Positions 18,493 to 28,516 are shown, counted from the first letter of the stretch. The stretch: DNA of 64,000 bases from Bacteroidota bacterium (GCA_021156365.1 JAJNDK010000002.1:613182-677181); one strand, 5' to 3'. Notes: generated by a model not told the origin, from the letters alone. Made by a program: numbers and translations.

Positions 18493-21120
18493 ATGACGGC
18501 GAGTGCAAAAAGCAAGACAGATAAGGAAACTCCATTGATGAAACAGTTCAATGAGATCAAATCCAAATACCCGGATGCGATCTTATTGTTCAGAGTAGGC
18601 GATTTTTACGAAACATTCGGAGAAGATGCCGTGAAAACCGCTTCCACATTAGGCATTGTGCTTACCCGCCGGGCAAATGGTTCCGGTACGTATATCGAGC
18701 TTGCCGGATTCCCCCACCATTCGCTGGATTCGTACCTACCCCGACTTGTCAGAGCCGGTTACCGGGTTGCGGTCTGCGATCAGCTGGAAGATCCGAAGAT
18801 GACCAAAACCATTGTGAAACGTGGTGTTACAGAACTGGTTACCCCGGGCTTGTCGTTCAATGATAAAGTACTCGAGAACCGCTCGAATAATTTCCTTGCT
18901 TCCATTCATTTCAACGGAGAATTGGCCGGCGTTTCTTTCCTCGATATCTCTACCGGCGAATTCCTGGTGGCCGAAGGAAGCTTTTCTTATGTGGAAAAAC
19001 TGATCCAGAATTTCCGGCCCAACGAGATCCTGTTCCAGAAAGCCAAACGCACGGCGCTGAATGAACTCATCGGAGAGAAATTTTATTCCTTCGGGCTGGA
19101 CGACTGGGCGTTCACGTATGATTATGGTTACGAATCGCTGAACAAACACTTCGTTACCAATTCACTGAAAGGATTCGGTATTGAAGGGATGCCCAATGCC
19201 ATTGCTTCCTGTGGCGCTATTTTGTATTACCTCAATGAAACGAAGCACGACCGCATCCAGCATATCACCACCGTTTCGCGTATCGAAGAAGAAAAATATG
19301 TCTGGCTCGATCGCTTCACCATCCGCAACCTGGAGATCTTCGCTTCCAATCACGAGAATGGAAAATGCCTGGTGGATGTGATCGATCATACGGTTTCCCC
19401 GATGGGAGCCCGCCTGCTGAAACGCTGGATGGCCCTGCCTTTGAAAGACATCGACCAGATCAATGAACGACTGAGCATTGTAGAATATTTTGTGTACGAT
19501 TACGAGCTCTGCGATATACTGCGCACCAAATTCGAGCTCTTAGGCGACCTGGAACGACTGATCTCCAAAGCCGCTGCAGGCCGTGTGAATCCACGTGAAG
19601 TAGTGCAGCTAAAACGCGCCCTGTATCTGATTGAAGAAATTATGCAGGAAGCGAATAAGGCTGAAAACCCTGCATTAAAAGCAACTGCTGCCAAACTGAA
19701 CACCTGCATTCCCCTGCGCGATAAGCTGGAAAAAGAGATCAAAGAAGATGCGCCGGTGGTAGTGACCAAAGGAAATGTGATCGGCGACGGTGTGCACGAA
19801 GAGCTGGACGAGCTGCGGAAAATTGCTTTCTCCGGGAAAGATTATTTGCTGCAGATACAGATGCGTGAAAGCGAACGCACCGGGATCCCTTCGCTGAAAG
19901 TGGCTTTCAACAATGTGTTCGGCTATTACCTCGAAGTTACGAATTCGCACAAAGACAAAGTACCGAACGACTGGATCCGCAAACAAACGTTGACGAATGC
20001 AGAGCGTTATATCACCCCCGAACTAAAAACCTACGAGGAAAAAATATTAGGCGCCGAAGAAAAGATCTCAGCCATTGAAGTACAATTGTATGAGGCACTG
20101 GTGCGCGAGATGGCAGATTATATCCTGCCGATCCAGCAGAATGCCGCACTTATTGCTCGTATGGACTGCCTGCTCTCTTTTGCTGCACTGGCCCGCAACA
20201 ACAATTATATCAAGCCGCAGCTCAACGATAGCTTTGCCCTGAACATTACGGAAGGCCGTCACCCTGTGATCGAAAAACAATTGCCATTGGGTGAGGAGTA
20301 TGTTTCCAATTCGGTATACCTGGATAACGATGTACAACAGATCATCATGATCACAGGTCCCAATATGTCGGGTAAATCCGCTTTACTCAGACAAACGGCA
20401 TTGATCGTACTGCTCGCGCAGATCGGTTGTTATGTTCCGGCTACCAAAGCAGAGATCGGCATCATCGATAAGATCTTCACACGTGTGGGTGCGAGCGATA
20501 ACATTTCTTCCGGCGAATCAACCTTCATGGTGGAGATGAACGAAACGGCCAGTATCGTGAACAACCTGAGCAACCGAAGCCTGGTGCTCTTAGATGAGAT
20601 CGGCCGAGGAACATCTACCTATGACGGGATCTCGATTGCCTGGGCCATTGCAGAGTTCATCCACGAACATCCGAAATCAAAGGCGAAAACATTGTTTGCC
20701 ACACACTACCACGAGCTCAATGAAATGAGCAATTATTTTACACGTGTCAAAAATTTTAACGTAAGTGTAAAAGAGCTGAACAACAAGATCATTTTCCTGC
20801 GTAAGTTAGCAGAAGGTGGCAGCGAGCACAGCTTCGGGATCCATGTGGCCCGGATGGCCGGTATGCCAAAACAGGTGATCGATCGCGCCAACCAGATCCT
20901 GAAAAAACTGGAAAAGGAACACGAAGCAGAGCTGGCAGAAGGCAATACAGCCAAAACAATTGCCGGAGATCCCGATTTTCAGCTGAGCTTTTTCCAACTG
21001 GATGATCCCATCCTGCAAAGCATACGTGAGCAGATCCTTGCCACCGACATCAATGCGCTCACCCCGGTGGAAGCATTAATGAAGCTCAATGAGATCAAAA
21101 AAATGATCGGGGGGAAATAA
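18493..21120 (+). CDS. mutS: DNA mismatch repair protein MutS
   Basis: An 875-residue MutS of normal length. The mismatch-recognition domain carries the F-x-E motif ([13 protein letters not shown], about 34-46), followed by connector, lever and clamp domains, and the ATPase with Walker [14 protein letters not shown] at about 620, Walker [16 protein letters not shown] and [10 protein letters not shown]. It finds mispairs and recruits MutL. The start ATG at 18493 is preceded by TATTTTTACC, a loose -7-like motif. Single-gene unit followed by a palindromic element. Confidence 0.97.
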   Translation: MTASAKSKTDKETPLMKQFNEIKSKYPDAILLFRVGDFYETFGEDAVKTASTLGIVLTRRANGSGTYIELAGFPHHSLDSYLPRLVRAGYRVAVCDQLEDPKMTKTIVKRGVTELVTPGLSFNDKVLENRSNNFLASIHFNGELAGVSFLDISTGEFLVAEGSFSYVEKLIQNFRPNEILFQKAKRTALNELIGEKFYSFGLDDWAFTYDYGYESLNKHFVTNSLKGFGIEGMPNAIASCGAILYYLNETKHDRIQHITTVSRIEEEKYVWLDRFTIRNLEIFASNHENGKCLVDVIDHTVSPMGARLLKRWMALPLKDIDQINERLSIVEYFVYDYELCDILRTKFELLGDLERLISKAAAGRVNPREVVQLKRALYLIEEIMQEANKAENPALKATAAKLNTCIPLRDKLEKEIKEDAPVVVTKGNVIGDGVHEELDELRKIAFSGKDYLLQIQMRESERTGIPSLKVAFNNVFGYYLEVTNSHKDKVPNDWIRKQTLTNAERYITPELKTYEEKILGAEEKISAIEVQLYEALVREMADYILPIQQNAALIARMDCLLSFAALARNNNYIKPQLNDSFALNITEGRHPVIEKQLPLGEEYVSNSVYLDNDVQQIIMITGPNMSGKSALLRQTALIVLLAQIGCYVPATKAEIGIIDKIFTRVGASDNISSGESTFMVEMNETASIVNNLSNRSLVLLDEIGRGTSTYDGISIAWAIAEFIHEHPKSKAKTLFATHYHELNEMSNYFTRVKNFNVSVKELNNKIIFLRKLAEGGSEHSFGIHVARMAGMPKQVIDRANQILKKLEKEHEAELAEGNTAKTIAGDPDFQLSFFQLDDPILQSIREQILATDINALTPVEALMKLNEIKKMIGGK

Positions 21121-21147
21121 TCCTGTCTTATGAGAATTGTTCAGCCC

Positions 21148-21340
21148 GCTGACCAGACACAGATTTCGCAGATGTCACGGATTTAATACCGTACTCATCA
21201 TGAATTGCGTAATAATTAAGGCAGATATTAATTAATGTTTCTTTTATATTATAGAACTGCTGCTTGAGGACACCACAATCTGTGTTAATTTAAAACCAGA
21301 ATCATATCTGCGCAATCCGCGAAATCTGTGTCTGGTCAGC
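21148..21340. repeat. 193-bp palindromic element with 22-bp perfect terminal inverted repeats
   Basis: The left end GCTGACCAGACACAGATTTC (continuing GC, 21148-21169) is matched perfectly by its inverse at 21319-21340. The inner flanks are related too (TCGCAGATG and CATATCTGCG). The 149 bp between are AT-rich and hold no ORF. The CAGATTTTCGC-like core is shared with the ends of the element at 27991-28498 that carries a nuclease gene, so this looks like a non-autonomous (MITE-like) relative. It fills the mutS-helicase gap. Confidence 0.7.
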
Positions 21341-21367
21341 TAAAAAGGCTATGTCTCTGTTCTTTCC

Positions 21368-23317
21368 TCATTCCATTGATATATATTCCCAGGCCGAAGA
21401 ATACGATTCCTTCCGTTCACAGAAATCGACAAGCTTCTTATAAAATTCATTGTTTGCCAGTGTAGCCGAATCGCCTACCATCACCAGCTTTTTACGGGCA
21501 CGGGTCAGGGCTACATTCGTACGCCGGATATCGGAGAGAAAACCGATCTCTCCTTCGGTATTGCTTCTCACAAAACTGATGTAGATCACATCCCGCTCTT
21601 CTCCCTGGAATCCATCTATGGTTTTGATGGCAATGTGTTTCAGATCTTCCTCATTCGTTATCATTTCCGGCAATTGCTCTTTCAGTAATTCGATATGACT
21701 TTTGTAGGGTGCAATGATGCCAATGCTGATATCAAGCACACCCTTATTTGATGCTTTGTATTGTTCGATCAGTAGTTTCAGGTGCTTCCACACAATACCG
21801 GCTTCTTCTGTGTTGTACAAACTGAGTGTCTCGGGGTTTTGTTGTTCATCAAAACCACAGCCGGCAGTGTCTACAAAATCAAGTGCAGCATTCAGCTTCG
21901 GGAAATTCTCATCCAGGCTGAGTACTGCATCTTTCACCGTTATATCTGCCTGAAGTTCGTTATTATAAAACACCTCGTTCGAGAATTCCATAATGGCATT
22001 GTGCATACGATATTGGACATTCAGCAGCACGGAAATAGCTGACTGCACCATGCATCTTTCGAGCAGGGTTATCTTCAGTCCGCCTTTTTCTGCTTCACGG
22101 CTTTTGACCACCGGAGGCAATTGGAAGTGATCCCCTGCAAGAATGATCCGGTTACATTTGTTCAGTGCCACCCAGGTCATTGGCTCCAGCGCCTGCGAAG
22201 CCTCATCGAAAAATAATGTATTGAATTTTTTATCCCGGAGATAACGTGAAGATGCGGTGACCGGCGTGCAGGTGATTACCTGCGCTCCTTCAAGCTGTTG
22301 CGAGGTAATATAATCTTCTAACAGATTAGCTTCCTTTACACAGTTCTTTGCTTCGGTATAATACATGGCTCTTTGTTCCGCTTCCTCTCTTCCGAATGTG
22401 CGTTTGTATTTGCTTGCCATTTTAAAATACTCTTCGGCACTTTTACGAAGCGATTTAATGTCTTTATAATACGGGCTCGACATAATCTTTCCATCGAGGG
22501 TAGAGGAAAGCAGGTCTTCTGAAACCCTTGCCGGGTTGCCGATCCGGAGCACTTCCACTCCCTGCTCCAGTAATTTTTCACTCAGAAGGTCCACCGCCGT
22601 ATTCGTGGGTGCACACACCAATACCTGTTTTTCCTTCTGCAAAGTGAGACGAATGGCCTGCACAAGCGTAGTTGTTTTTCCTGTGCCCGGTGGTCCGTGA
22701 ATCACGGCTACATCTTTTGCTGCCAATACTTTTCTTACGGCCCTGTTCTGCGAGAGATTCAGTCCCGGTAATACAATACTCTCATCAATCGCTTCAAAAG
22801 CCGGCAGTTCCTTCCCGTGAAAGATCTCGCGTAATTCGGCAATACGATTTTCCTTTGCAGTGATCACCCTGTTCAATGCAAAATCCATTTCGGCATAACT
22901 GAGATCGTCGAATTGCAGGTTGATCCCCAGCCGGCCTTCATAGGCCCAATCGGGTAGATCCTCGCAATGCAGGATGACTTTCATACTGTTGCGGTGAACC
23001 GTTTTTATCGTACCGTTGATCTCCTGTGTTTCATTGTTCTTATTCGAAAAGAAAATCACATTTTTTCCCGCGCTGAACTGATGTGGTTTATCCAGGTAGG
23101 AAGTACGTTCCACTTCCAATAATAAATGATTGCTCAGTGTGGGCTCTTCGTTCAGCAATACCACCGGGAACCAGGTGACCCCGTTTTCCCTGCGTTTGTT
23201 CACATCCGCGCGCAGGAATTCTTCTTTAAATTGTTTGGCATCCTCGTTCCGCTCAATTTCCAACAATTGCTTCAGGTTTTGCAAATAGGCAATGGATGCC
23301 GGTGATTCTTTTGACAT
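21368..23317 (-). CDS. Superfamily 1 DNA/RNA helicase (IGHMBP2/Upf1-like)
   Basis: A 649-residue SF1B-type helicase. An N-terminal OB/stalk-like region (about 1-190) is followed by LSQNRAVRKVL (Q-like motif), Walker A HGPPGTGKTTTL at about 208-219, CAPTNTAVDLL, Walker B TLFFDEASQALEP, GDHFQLPPVV, QYRMH, and the C-terminal motifs TIDGFQGEERDVIY and RTNVALTRARKKLV. All ATPase motifs look intact. Its start lies 1 bp after the stop of the upstream fusion gene, so the two are co-transcribed and may act together. Nucleic-acid substrate unknown. Confidence 0.92.
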   Translation of the reverse strand: MSKESPASIAYLQNLKQLLEIERNEDAKQFKEEFLRADVNKRRENGVTWFPVVLLNEEPTLSNHLLLEVERTSYLDKPHQFSAGKNVIFFSNKNNETQEINGTIKTVHRNSMKVILHCEDLPDWAYEGRLGINLQFDDLSYAEMDFALNRVITAKENRIAELREIFHGKELPAFEAIDESIVLPGLNLSQNRAVRKVLAAKDVAVIHGPPGTGKTTTLVQAIRLTLQKEKQVLVCAPTNTAVDLLSEKLLEQGVEVLRIGNPARVSEDLLSSTLDGKIMSSPYYKDIKSLRKSAEEYFKMASKYKRTFGREEAEQRAMYYTEAKNCVKEANLLEDYITSQQLEGAQVITCTPVTASSRYLRDKKFNTLFFDEASQALEPMTWVALNKCNRIILAGDHFQLPPVVKSREAEKGGLKITLLERCMVQSAISVLLNVQYRMHNAIMEFSNEVFYNNELQADITVKDAVLSLDENFPKLNAALDFVDTAGCGFDEQQNPETLSLYNTEEAGIVWKHLKLLIEQYKASNKGVLDISIGIIAPYKSHIELLKEQLPEMITNEEDLKHIAIKTIDGFQGEERDVIYISFVRSNTEGEIGFLSDIRRTNVALTRARKKLVMVGDSATLANNEFYKKLVDFCERKESYSSAWEYISME

Positions 23318-23318
23318 A

Positions 23319-25628
23319 CTACAGGTAAAGGTTTACAAAATTTTCCTGCCGCTCATTCTCAATAGCTCTCGGGGAGCGGCTTTCCCTCACGACTTCAATC
23401 GCGTCCGCAGTGTTTAACCCGGCGTATTCCTTCAGATAACAGGCCACCGCTGTACCGGTCCTACCAAGACCGCCTACACAATGCACAAGGATCTTTTTAT
23501 TCGCATTTACCTGTGCATCCATAAACGAGGTGATCTTTTTCATTTCGTCCAGCGTAGTGATGCCCTGATCGGCAACCTGCTGGTGCATGAGCTCTATTCC
23601 TGCTTCCTTGTATGCTTTCCGGAGGTCCTGCACACCGTATTCTGCAAACTCCGATTCGGATAAAAGCGTAACAACTGCCGCGATATTCTGCTCGCGAATA
23701 CTTTCAATATCCTTTTGCAGATCCCTGCCACGGTCTTTTCTTCCGGGCAGAATGGTCATGCCGATCAGCGATTGTCCTTTCAGCTCTTTCTCCTTCTGAT
23801 GAATATAATCGATGCGGAGCTTCCGGGATGAAGCAAGATAATTCTTCACTTTGCTGCACAAAACACTGCTGCAATACAGGGCCAGTTTTTTCTGCCAGTC
23901 GTTGCACTCATCAAAAGAGAGCGTGTGCATACTATACCGCAGCAAAGAAACATGATACTGATACGGGATACGGTCGAGCTGGATAAGATTCGGGTAAAAG
24001 GAGCGCAGCTTCTGAACGGTTTCCAACGCACGCCTGAACTGCGGGAATTTGAAATATAGCTTATCTTCCGGATCCGGCGGCACTGCAAGATCTTCCACTG
24101 CCAGTATACAGTCGATCAGCTTCACGGCCTCTTCAAACTCTTCTTTGGTATTGATCTTCGTGAAAATGAACAGCAGGTCATTTTCGATCTTCACGAGGTC
24201 ACGGATCACGTGTCCGTAATGCGTATGGAAGAAATCAATGATCCAGCTGTTGCGCTGCGCATCGATGATAATGTTTGCTCCGTTCAGGTCCCCATGGATG
24301 TAAGACATATAATGGTTCTGGGTAACGTATTCGCCGATCGCATCAATATCCTTTTCATAGAAATTACATACATTGAAGATCTTATGCCCTTCGAGCAGCA
24401 ATACCTCACCATTGGCAGGAGTGCCCGTCAGCAGCTCTATCCGTTTCCTTACCGATCCCGCATATTTGGAGGAGAAGTCGTAATACTTCAGCAGGTTCAG
24501 TTTCTCGGTTTTTGCCGCTTTGTACAAACGTCCGAGCTGTTTTTCGAAAACGATATCCAGGAGGTCGAAGACTTCGTTCAAGGGGGTTCCGCTTTCATAT
24601 AAATTCTGGAAAGAAGTTACTTTCTCATCCAGCATGGCTGCATAACGGTATTTGATCGCTCCCCTGTTTTCTTCTTCCGCAAAATCCACAATACTTGGCG
24701 CATTATTACCAAGGATCTCCTGTATACGTTCGAAGGATGCACGTTCTTTGGAGATCAGGCTTCTGTCGCCCATCTTCACTACCGTGGGTACCTGCCTGTG
24801 CCCGAGCTGATCTACAGCGGAAGCTTTTAATACAACATTGCCGGAAAAGCCTCCGTCGAGCACCTTGAAAGAGGCACTGCTGGCATCCCTGAACAGGTAG
24901 TTCAATAATTTTTTATCGTCAGGAGAAAGAGTATCGTTGTCGAATGTAAAATTTCCTGAATCGATGCGGGAATTGGCCTGCGCATCGATCTCCGGTGTAG
25001 TGCCGTTCAGGAAGCTGGTGAAATCACCCACTGATTGAAATACTTTCACTCCCAAAATATTTTTCAGCTGATCGAGAGCAATGAAATGCATGTTGGTGGA
25101 AGAGCTTGCAGTAAGTGCGCTGCAAACAGCCAGTTCGAAATCAGGATAACGTGTGCGCAGTTCATACAACAGATAAGAGATCTTTGCTTCGGTCCATACA
25201 CCTAACACCCCCACTCTTACTTTTTTTGCTTCGAATCCGCTTAGTTCTTTTTCAAGCGTTGTATTGTAAAAATCATTGAGGCCGGATGCATTTACGATCG
25301 CTGCACCTCCGCTTTGCTCTATGTAATTGGAAAAAATAAAATCAGCTCCTTTGGTGTTTTGCAAACAATGGTTGCCGAATTGTTTCAGGTGTTCCTGCTG
25401 GGCAGGATCGTTTGCATCGTGCCAGTCGCGGATGTGGATGATCTTCAGATCCTCCTGTTCATTGGCCCAACGCATCAGCAGGCTCACCGGCCCATCGGCA
25501 GGCCGCTCTCCCACCAAACGAAGCGCTTCCCTGTACCCCACATGCAGGGAGTTAGGCAGCGGATCGTATTTTTCGAGTGGCTGAACAAAATCATTCTGCA
25601 GGCATTGGGTGATCAGTATCGCATCCAT
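23319..25628 (-). CDS. Three-domain fusion: isochorismatase-like, APH-kinase-like, dual-specificity phosphatase
   Basis: A 769-residue cytoplasmic protein with three recognisable parts. Residues 1-210 look like a cysteine-hydrolase/isochorismatase fold (DAILITQCLQNDF, IIHIRDWHD, VGVLGVWTEAKI). About 235-560 form an aminoglycoside-phosphotransferase-like kinase: GGFSGNVVLKA, VVKMGDR (candidate Lys), catalytic YIHGDLNGANIII and metal-binding WIIDFFHTHYGHV. About 620-769 form a CDKN3-like dual-specificity phosphatase with the intact loop VHCVGGLGRTGTA. The middle part resembles the ternary-complex-associated TCAD9 kinase-like domain as I remember it. Operon with the helicase. Physiological substrates are unknown; a signalling or stress/conflict role is inference. 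Confidence 0.8.
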   Translation of the reverse strand: MDAILITQCLQNDFVQPLEKYDPLPNSLHVGYREALRLVGERPADGPVSLLMRWANEQEDLKIIHIRDWHDANDPAQQEHLKQFGNHCLQNTKGADFIFSNYIEQSGGAAIVNASGLNDFYNTTLEKELSGFEAKKVRVGVLGVWTEAKISYLLYELRTRYPDFELAVCSALTASSSTNMHFIALDQLKNILGVKVFQSVGDFTSFLNGTTPEIDAQANSRIDSGNFTFDNDTLSPDDKKLLNYLFRDASSASFKVLDGGFSGNVVLKASAVDQLGHRQVPTVVKMGDRSLISKERASFERIQEILGNNAPSIVDFAEEENRGAIKYRYAAMLDEKVTSFQNLYESGTPLNEVFDLLDIVFEKQLGRLYKAAKTEKLNLLKYYDFSSKYAGSVRKRIELLTGTPANGEVLLLEGHKIFNVCNFYEKDIDAIGEYVTQNHYMSYIHGDLNGANIIIDAQRNSWIIDFFHTHYGHVIRDLVKIENDLLFIFTKINTKEEFEEAVKLIDCILAVEDLAVPPDPEDKLYFKFPQFRRALETVQKLRSFYPNLIQLDRIPYQYHVSLLRYSMHTLSFDECNDWQKKLALYCSSVLCSKVKNYLASSRKLRIDYIHQKEKELKGQSLIGMTILPGRKDRGRDLQKDIESIREQNIAAVVTLLSESEFAEYGVQDLRKAYKEAGIELMHQQVADQGITTLDEMKKITSFMDAQVNANKKILVHCVGGLGRTGTAVACYLKEYAGLNTADAIEVVRESRSPRAIENERQENFVNLYL

Positions 25629-25647
25629 AGGAGGTTTTTTTGACGAT

Positions 25648-25655
25648 CAAAGATA
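25648..25655 (-). promoter_or_regulatory. Candidate -7 element of the fusion/helicase operon
   Basis: TATCTTTG on the minus strand, an exact TAnnTTTG match, 19 bp upstream of the fusion-gene start. No -33 element at the normal spacing was found. Confidence 0.45.
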
Positions 25656-25713
25656 AGAAACGGAAATTGATGCAGTGCCTTACCCAGGGCATTATATTCG
25701 CAGGTCTATCGGC

Positions 25714-26961
25714 TCAGGTAGTCTCTGCTTCTTCCTTAAAAGGATTGCGCGGCACCCATTCCGAAGGCTGAAGGAAAGAAATAAAAGGCTTCAGGATCAG
25801 CTTGCTTACGGTGTTTTGCGGGTGGATATAACAAACAAGGGGCTCTGCTTTGGCACCAACGGTACTTTTGATCTCCGAAGCCGTTCTGCCCAATTGCAGT
25901 ATCTTCTTCTTCTTTTCTATAGTTAGCTCTATAAAATTGTACAGCAGGTTCTGGTAACTTTCCAGCTCCTTATTGAGCTCGTAATCGAAACCGATAAAAT
26001 GCGCTTCTACTGTATCTTCGAGGACATAAGCAGAACCAAAAGCGATCAGCTCATTCTCCCTGAAATAGCCATGTACAATAAATTCCTTTTCAAACCTGCG
26101 CTTCATTTCCGTGAAATAGTCGTAGGACAGTTTCACCAGCTTGAATTTTGCTTTTTCAAAAACATGCTCATACAAGCGATAGATCACAGGATTGTGTTTC
26201 TGAATATCAGCAAGATCTAATTCCCGTTTTTGTATGCCCGTATTGGCTTTAAAAATATTCTTTGCCCGGTTCCTGTATTTTTTGGAGAAGGAACCTACAT
26301 ATTCCGTAAGACTATGAATGCCTTCGGGGATACGGATCTCCATATTCGGCTCTACCGAAAACTCGATGAATTTATCTTTGAACGCCGAGGCAGCTGGAAC
26401 CTGACTCTCATTAAAATCTTTCACAAGTGTCGCAGATATTTTGCCTCTTAGTTTCACTGATTTTCCTATTACGTCTGTCACTTCCTCTGCGAGATCAAAT
26501 GCTTTGGTTCTCGACAGCGATTTATGAAACACAAAAGCATGCTCTCCGCTTACAAAATTATTCCCGTTGGTCACAAGGCGCATAATGACGCGCGATTTAT
26601 TGTGATCGAGGTATTGCTCGAATATTTTTGCCCGCCTGGATTGGATCTCCTGCAATTGTTCCTGCAAGAGCTCTCCGAAAACATCTGCGGTAAAATCATT
26701 GATCTGGAAATAAGTGGCTAATATTGGTTGTTCGTTTTTATACACAAGTATATACCGGAAAGAGATAAAATCTTCGTGAAGAATCTCCAGTGTTTGCAGG
26801 TATTTTTTACTGAGAAAAAAATTTGCCTGACCGTTCGCTTCTTCCCATTCTTCATCCGGCAATGACTGCGCCTTTGCATATATGGAAAAAGAATACCCGT
26901 CTACCAGCGATCGTTTCCTGTTGGTTCCGATAAGACGGTCTATTGTATTGCAAAAACTCAT
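25714..26961 (-). CDS. GNAT/FemAB-like acyltransferase family protein
   Basis: A 415-residue protein without signal peptide. The C-terminal half (about 220-380) has the GNAT-like pattern of peptidoglycan-bridge (FemAB-type) or 'CelD-like' acyltransferases: YVGSFSKKYRNRAKNIFKA, then LYEHVFEKAKFKLVKL, ELIAFGSAYVLEDTVEAHFIGFDYE, and ILQLGRTASEIKSTVGA. The N-terminal half is a diverged copy of the same fold with FRYILVYKNEQPILATYFQIN. Reaction and acceptor are unknown. Same strand as the fusion gene, 85 bp upstream of it, with its own promoter motif. Confidence 0.65.
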   Translation of the reverse strand: MSFCNTIDRLIGTNRKRSLVDGYSFSIYAKAQSLPDEEWEEANGQANFFLSKKYLQTLEILHEDFISFRYILVYKNEQPILATYFQINDFTADVFGELLQEQLQEIQSRRAKIFEQYLDHNKSRVIMRLVTNGNNFVSGEHAFVFHKSLSRTKAFDLAEEVTDVIGKSVKLRGKISATLVKDFNESQVPAASAFKDKFIEFSVEPNMEIRIPEGIHSLTEYVGSFSKKYRNRAKNIFKANTGIQKRELDLADIQKHNPVIYRLYEHVFEKAKFKLVKLSYDYFTEMKRRFEKEFIVHGYFRENELIAFGSAYVLEDTVEAHFIGFDYELNKELESYQNLLYNFIELTIEKKKKILQLGRTASEIKSTVGAKAEPLVCYIHPQNTVSKLILKPFISFLQPSEWVPRNPFKEEAETT

Positions 26962-26974
26962 GGTGGGAGGGTAA

Positions 26975-26982
26975 CAAATGTA
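26975..26982 (-). promoter_or_regulatory. Candidate -7 element of the GNAT-like gene
   Basis: TACATTTG on the minus strand fits TAnnTTTG, 13 bp upstream of the start codon. Confidence 0.4.
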
Positions 26983-27040
26983 ATTAAAATACTTAGATGT
27001 CCACCTTCACATTTGCCCCTGAAAATTCTATTTTTATTGC

Positions 27041-27048
27041 TATTTTTG
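27041..27048 (+). promoter_or_regulatory. Candidate -7 element of deoC
   Basis: TATTTTTG fits TAnnTTTG, 15 bp before the deoC ATG. A TTTG at 27012-27015 is a possible -33 but with longer than usual spacing. Confidence 0.4.
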
Positions 27049-27063
27049 AACTATTAACAAACT

Positions 27064-27984
27064 ATGGCAGGCACTCAAATCCCCGATTTTAAACATACAC
27101 CTGTAATCGACCAGGTAGGTGTTGAGGAACGTATCGCACGTTTTAATACGCGCAGCATCAAAAAAGAAGCAAAGCTGCAAGGCCTGAAGCTGGCACTCAG
27201 CATGATCGATCTTACTACCCTCGAAGGAAAAGATACAGAAGGTAAAGTAAAACAGATGTGCTATAAAGCCATGCACCCACACGATGCTATTCCCGGTTTG
27301 CCATCAGTAGCGGCAGTATGTGTGTATCCCACCTATGTAAAAACAGCGAAAACAGCTCTTAAAGGATCGAACGTGAAAGTGGCATCTGTATCCACAGCTT
27401 TTCCAAGTGGTAATGCACCTTTTAAAGTAAAAGCGGATGATACTAAATTTGCGATCGATAACGGTGCGGATGAAATTGATATGGTAATCTCCCGTGGCGA
27501 ATTTCTGAAAGGCAATTACACTTTTGTATTTGATGAGATCGCTAAAGTAAAAGAGATCTGTGGTCGCGAAGCCTCGCGGGTGCGATTGAAAGTGATCTTC
27601 GAAACAGGCGAGCTATCCACTCTGGACAATGTGCGCAGGGCAAGTGATATTGCTATGTATGCAGGCGCTGATTTTATCAAGACCTCTACCGGAAAGATTT
27701 CTCCTGCTGCCACCATGCCTGTTACATTTGTGATGCTGGAAGCGATCAAAGACTATTACGACAAAACGGGCATCATGACAGGAATGAAACCTGCAGGTGG
27801 AATTTCCACTGCCAAAGCAGCGTTGCAATACCTCGTAATGGTGCACGAAACACTGGGATCGAAATGGCTGAGCAATGAATGGTTTCGCTTCGGTGCCAGC
27901 AGCCTGGCGAACGATATTATTTTACAATTGGAAAAAGAAGCGAGAGGGGTATACTTCTCGAAAGATTATATAAGTGTGGATTAG
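27064..27984 (+). CDS. deoC: Deoxyribose-phosphate aldolase
   Basis: A 306-residue class I aldolase, the longer DeoC type. Schiff-base Lys lies in ADFIKTSTGKISPAA at about 222-230, and the barrel motifs ALSMIDLTTLEG, VCVYPTYV, VKVIFETGEL and MKPAGGIST are present. It splits 2-deoxyribose-5-phosphate into glyceraldehyde-3-phosphate and acetaldehyde. An aldehyde dehydrogenase gene that could oxidise the acetaldehyde follows 532 bp downstream on the same strand, with a nuclease-carrying repeat element between them. Confidence 0.95.
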   Translation: MAGTQIPDFKHTPVIDQVGVEERIARFNTRSIKKEAKLQGLKLALSMIDLTTLEGKDTEGKVKQMCYKAMHPHDAIPGLPSVAAVCVYPTYVKTAKTALKGSNVKVASVSTAFPSGNAPFKVKADDTKFAIDNGADEIDMVISRGEFLKGNYTFVFDEIAKVKEICGREASRVRLKVIFETGELSTLDNVRRASDIAMYAGADFIKTSTGKISPAATMPVTFVMLEAIKDYYDKTGIMTGMKPAGGISTAKAALQYLVMVHETLGSKWLSNEWFRFGASSLANDIILQLEKEARGVYFSKDYISVD

Positions 27985-27990
27985 AATACA

Positions 27991-28498
27991 GCCGCAGATT
28001 TTCGCGGATTTCGCAGATAAAACGAATTTAAATGATTGAATATGATAATATAGAAAAATGGAAGAGGTTAACGAACCTGTTATCGGTTATCATTCATTTG
28101 GTTCCGTCAATGATCTTACATACAAAACTATAGGCTGTTGCTTTGATGTGCACAATGAGTTAGGAAAAGGCTTTTCCGAAATTGTGTACAAAGATGCATT
28201 AGAGTATGAATTAAAAAAAAGAAACATCAATTATAGCAGGGAAAAGAAGTTCGAAATCAAGTATAAAGATATTATTCTGCCTCATTGCTTTTTTGCAGAT
28301 TTTGTGATTAACGATCAGATAATACTGGAAGTAAAAGCGCAACAAGGTGTAATTGATGAACATATCAAACAGGTGCTCAATTATCTTGCTATTTCAGAAT
28401 GTGAATTGGGTCTATTAGTTAATTTTGGAGAATCTTCATTAAAATATAAACGGCTGGCCTTAACAAAATAATCCGCGGAATCTGCGAAAATCTGCGGC
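27991..28498 (+). mobile_element. 508-bp element: GxxExxY nuclease gene inside terminal inverted repeats
   Basis: The ends GCCGCAGATTTTCGC (27991-28005) and GCGAAAATCTGCGGC (28484-28498) are perfect 15-bp inverted repeats, with related but scrambled inner flanks (GGATTTCGCAGAT; ATCCGCGGAATCT). The single gene inside is the GxxExxY protein, whose stop codon overlaps the right inner flank. The left end starts 6 bp after deoC. The same CAGATTT(T)CGC core ends the empty element at 21148-21340. No transposase is present and no target-site duplication is evident, so the mobility mechanism is unknown. Confidence 0.55.
28058..28471 (+). CDS. GxxExxY protein (PD-(D/E)XK nuclease superfamily)
   Basis: A 137-residue protein with the diagnostic GxxExxY motif (GKGFSEIVYKDALEYEL, about 38-54). 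The nuclease core reads HCFFADFVINDQIILEVKAQ (about 80-99), where Asp of ADF and the ExK of LEVK are the expected metal-binding and catalytic residues, and QVLNYLA follows. The fold predicts a DNA/RNA nuclease, but no biological role is established for the family. Its close fit inside terminal inverted repeats suggests it is cargo or machinery of a small mobile repeat. The start at 28058 is the first ATG. Confidence 0.85.
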   Translation: MEEVNEPVIGYHSFGSVNDLTYKTIGCCFDVHNELGKGFSEIVYKDALEYELKKRNINYSREKKFEIKYKDIILPHCFFADFVINDQIILEVKAQQGVIDEHIKQVLNYLAISECELGLLVNFGESSLKYKRLALTK

Positions 28499-28516
28499 AA
28501 AAAGTATTATACAATC

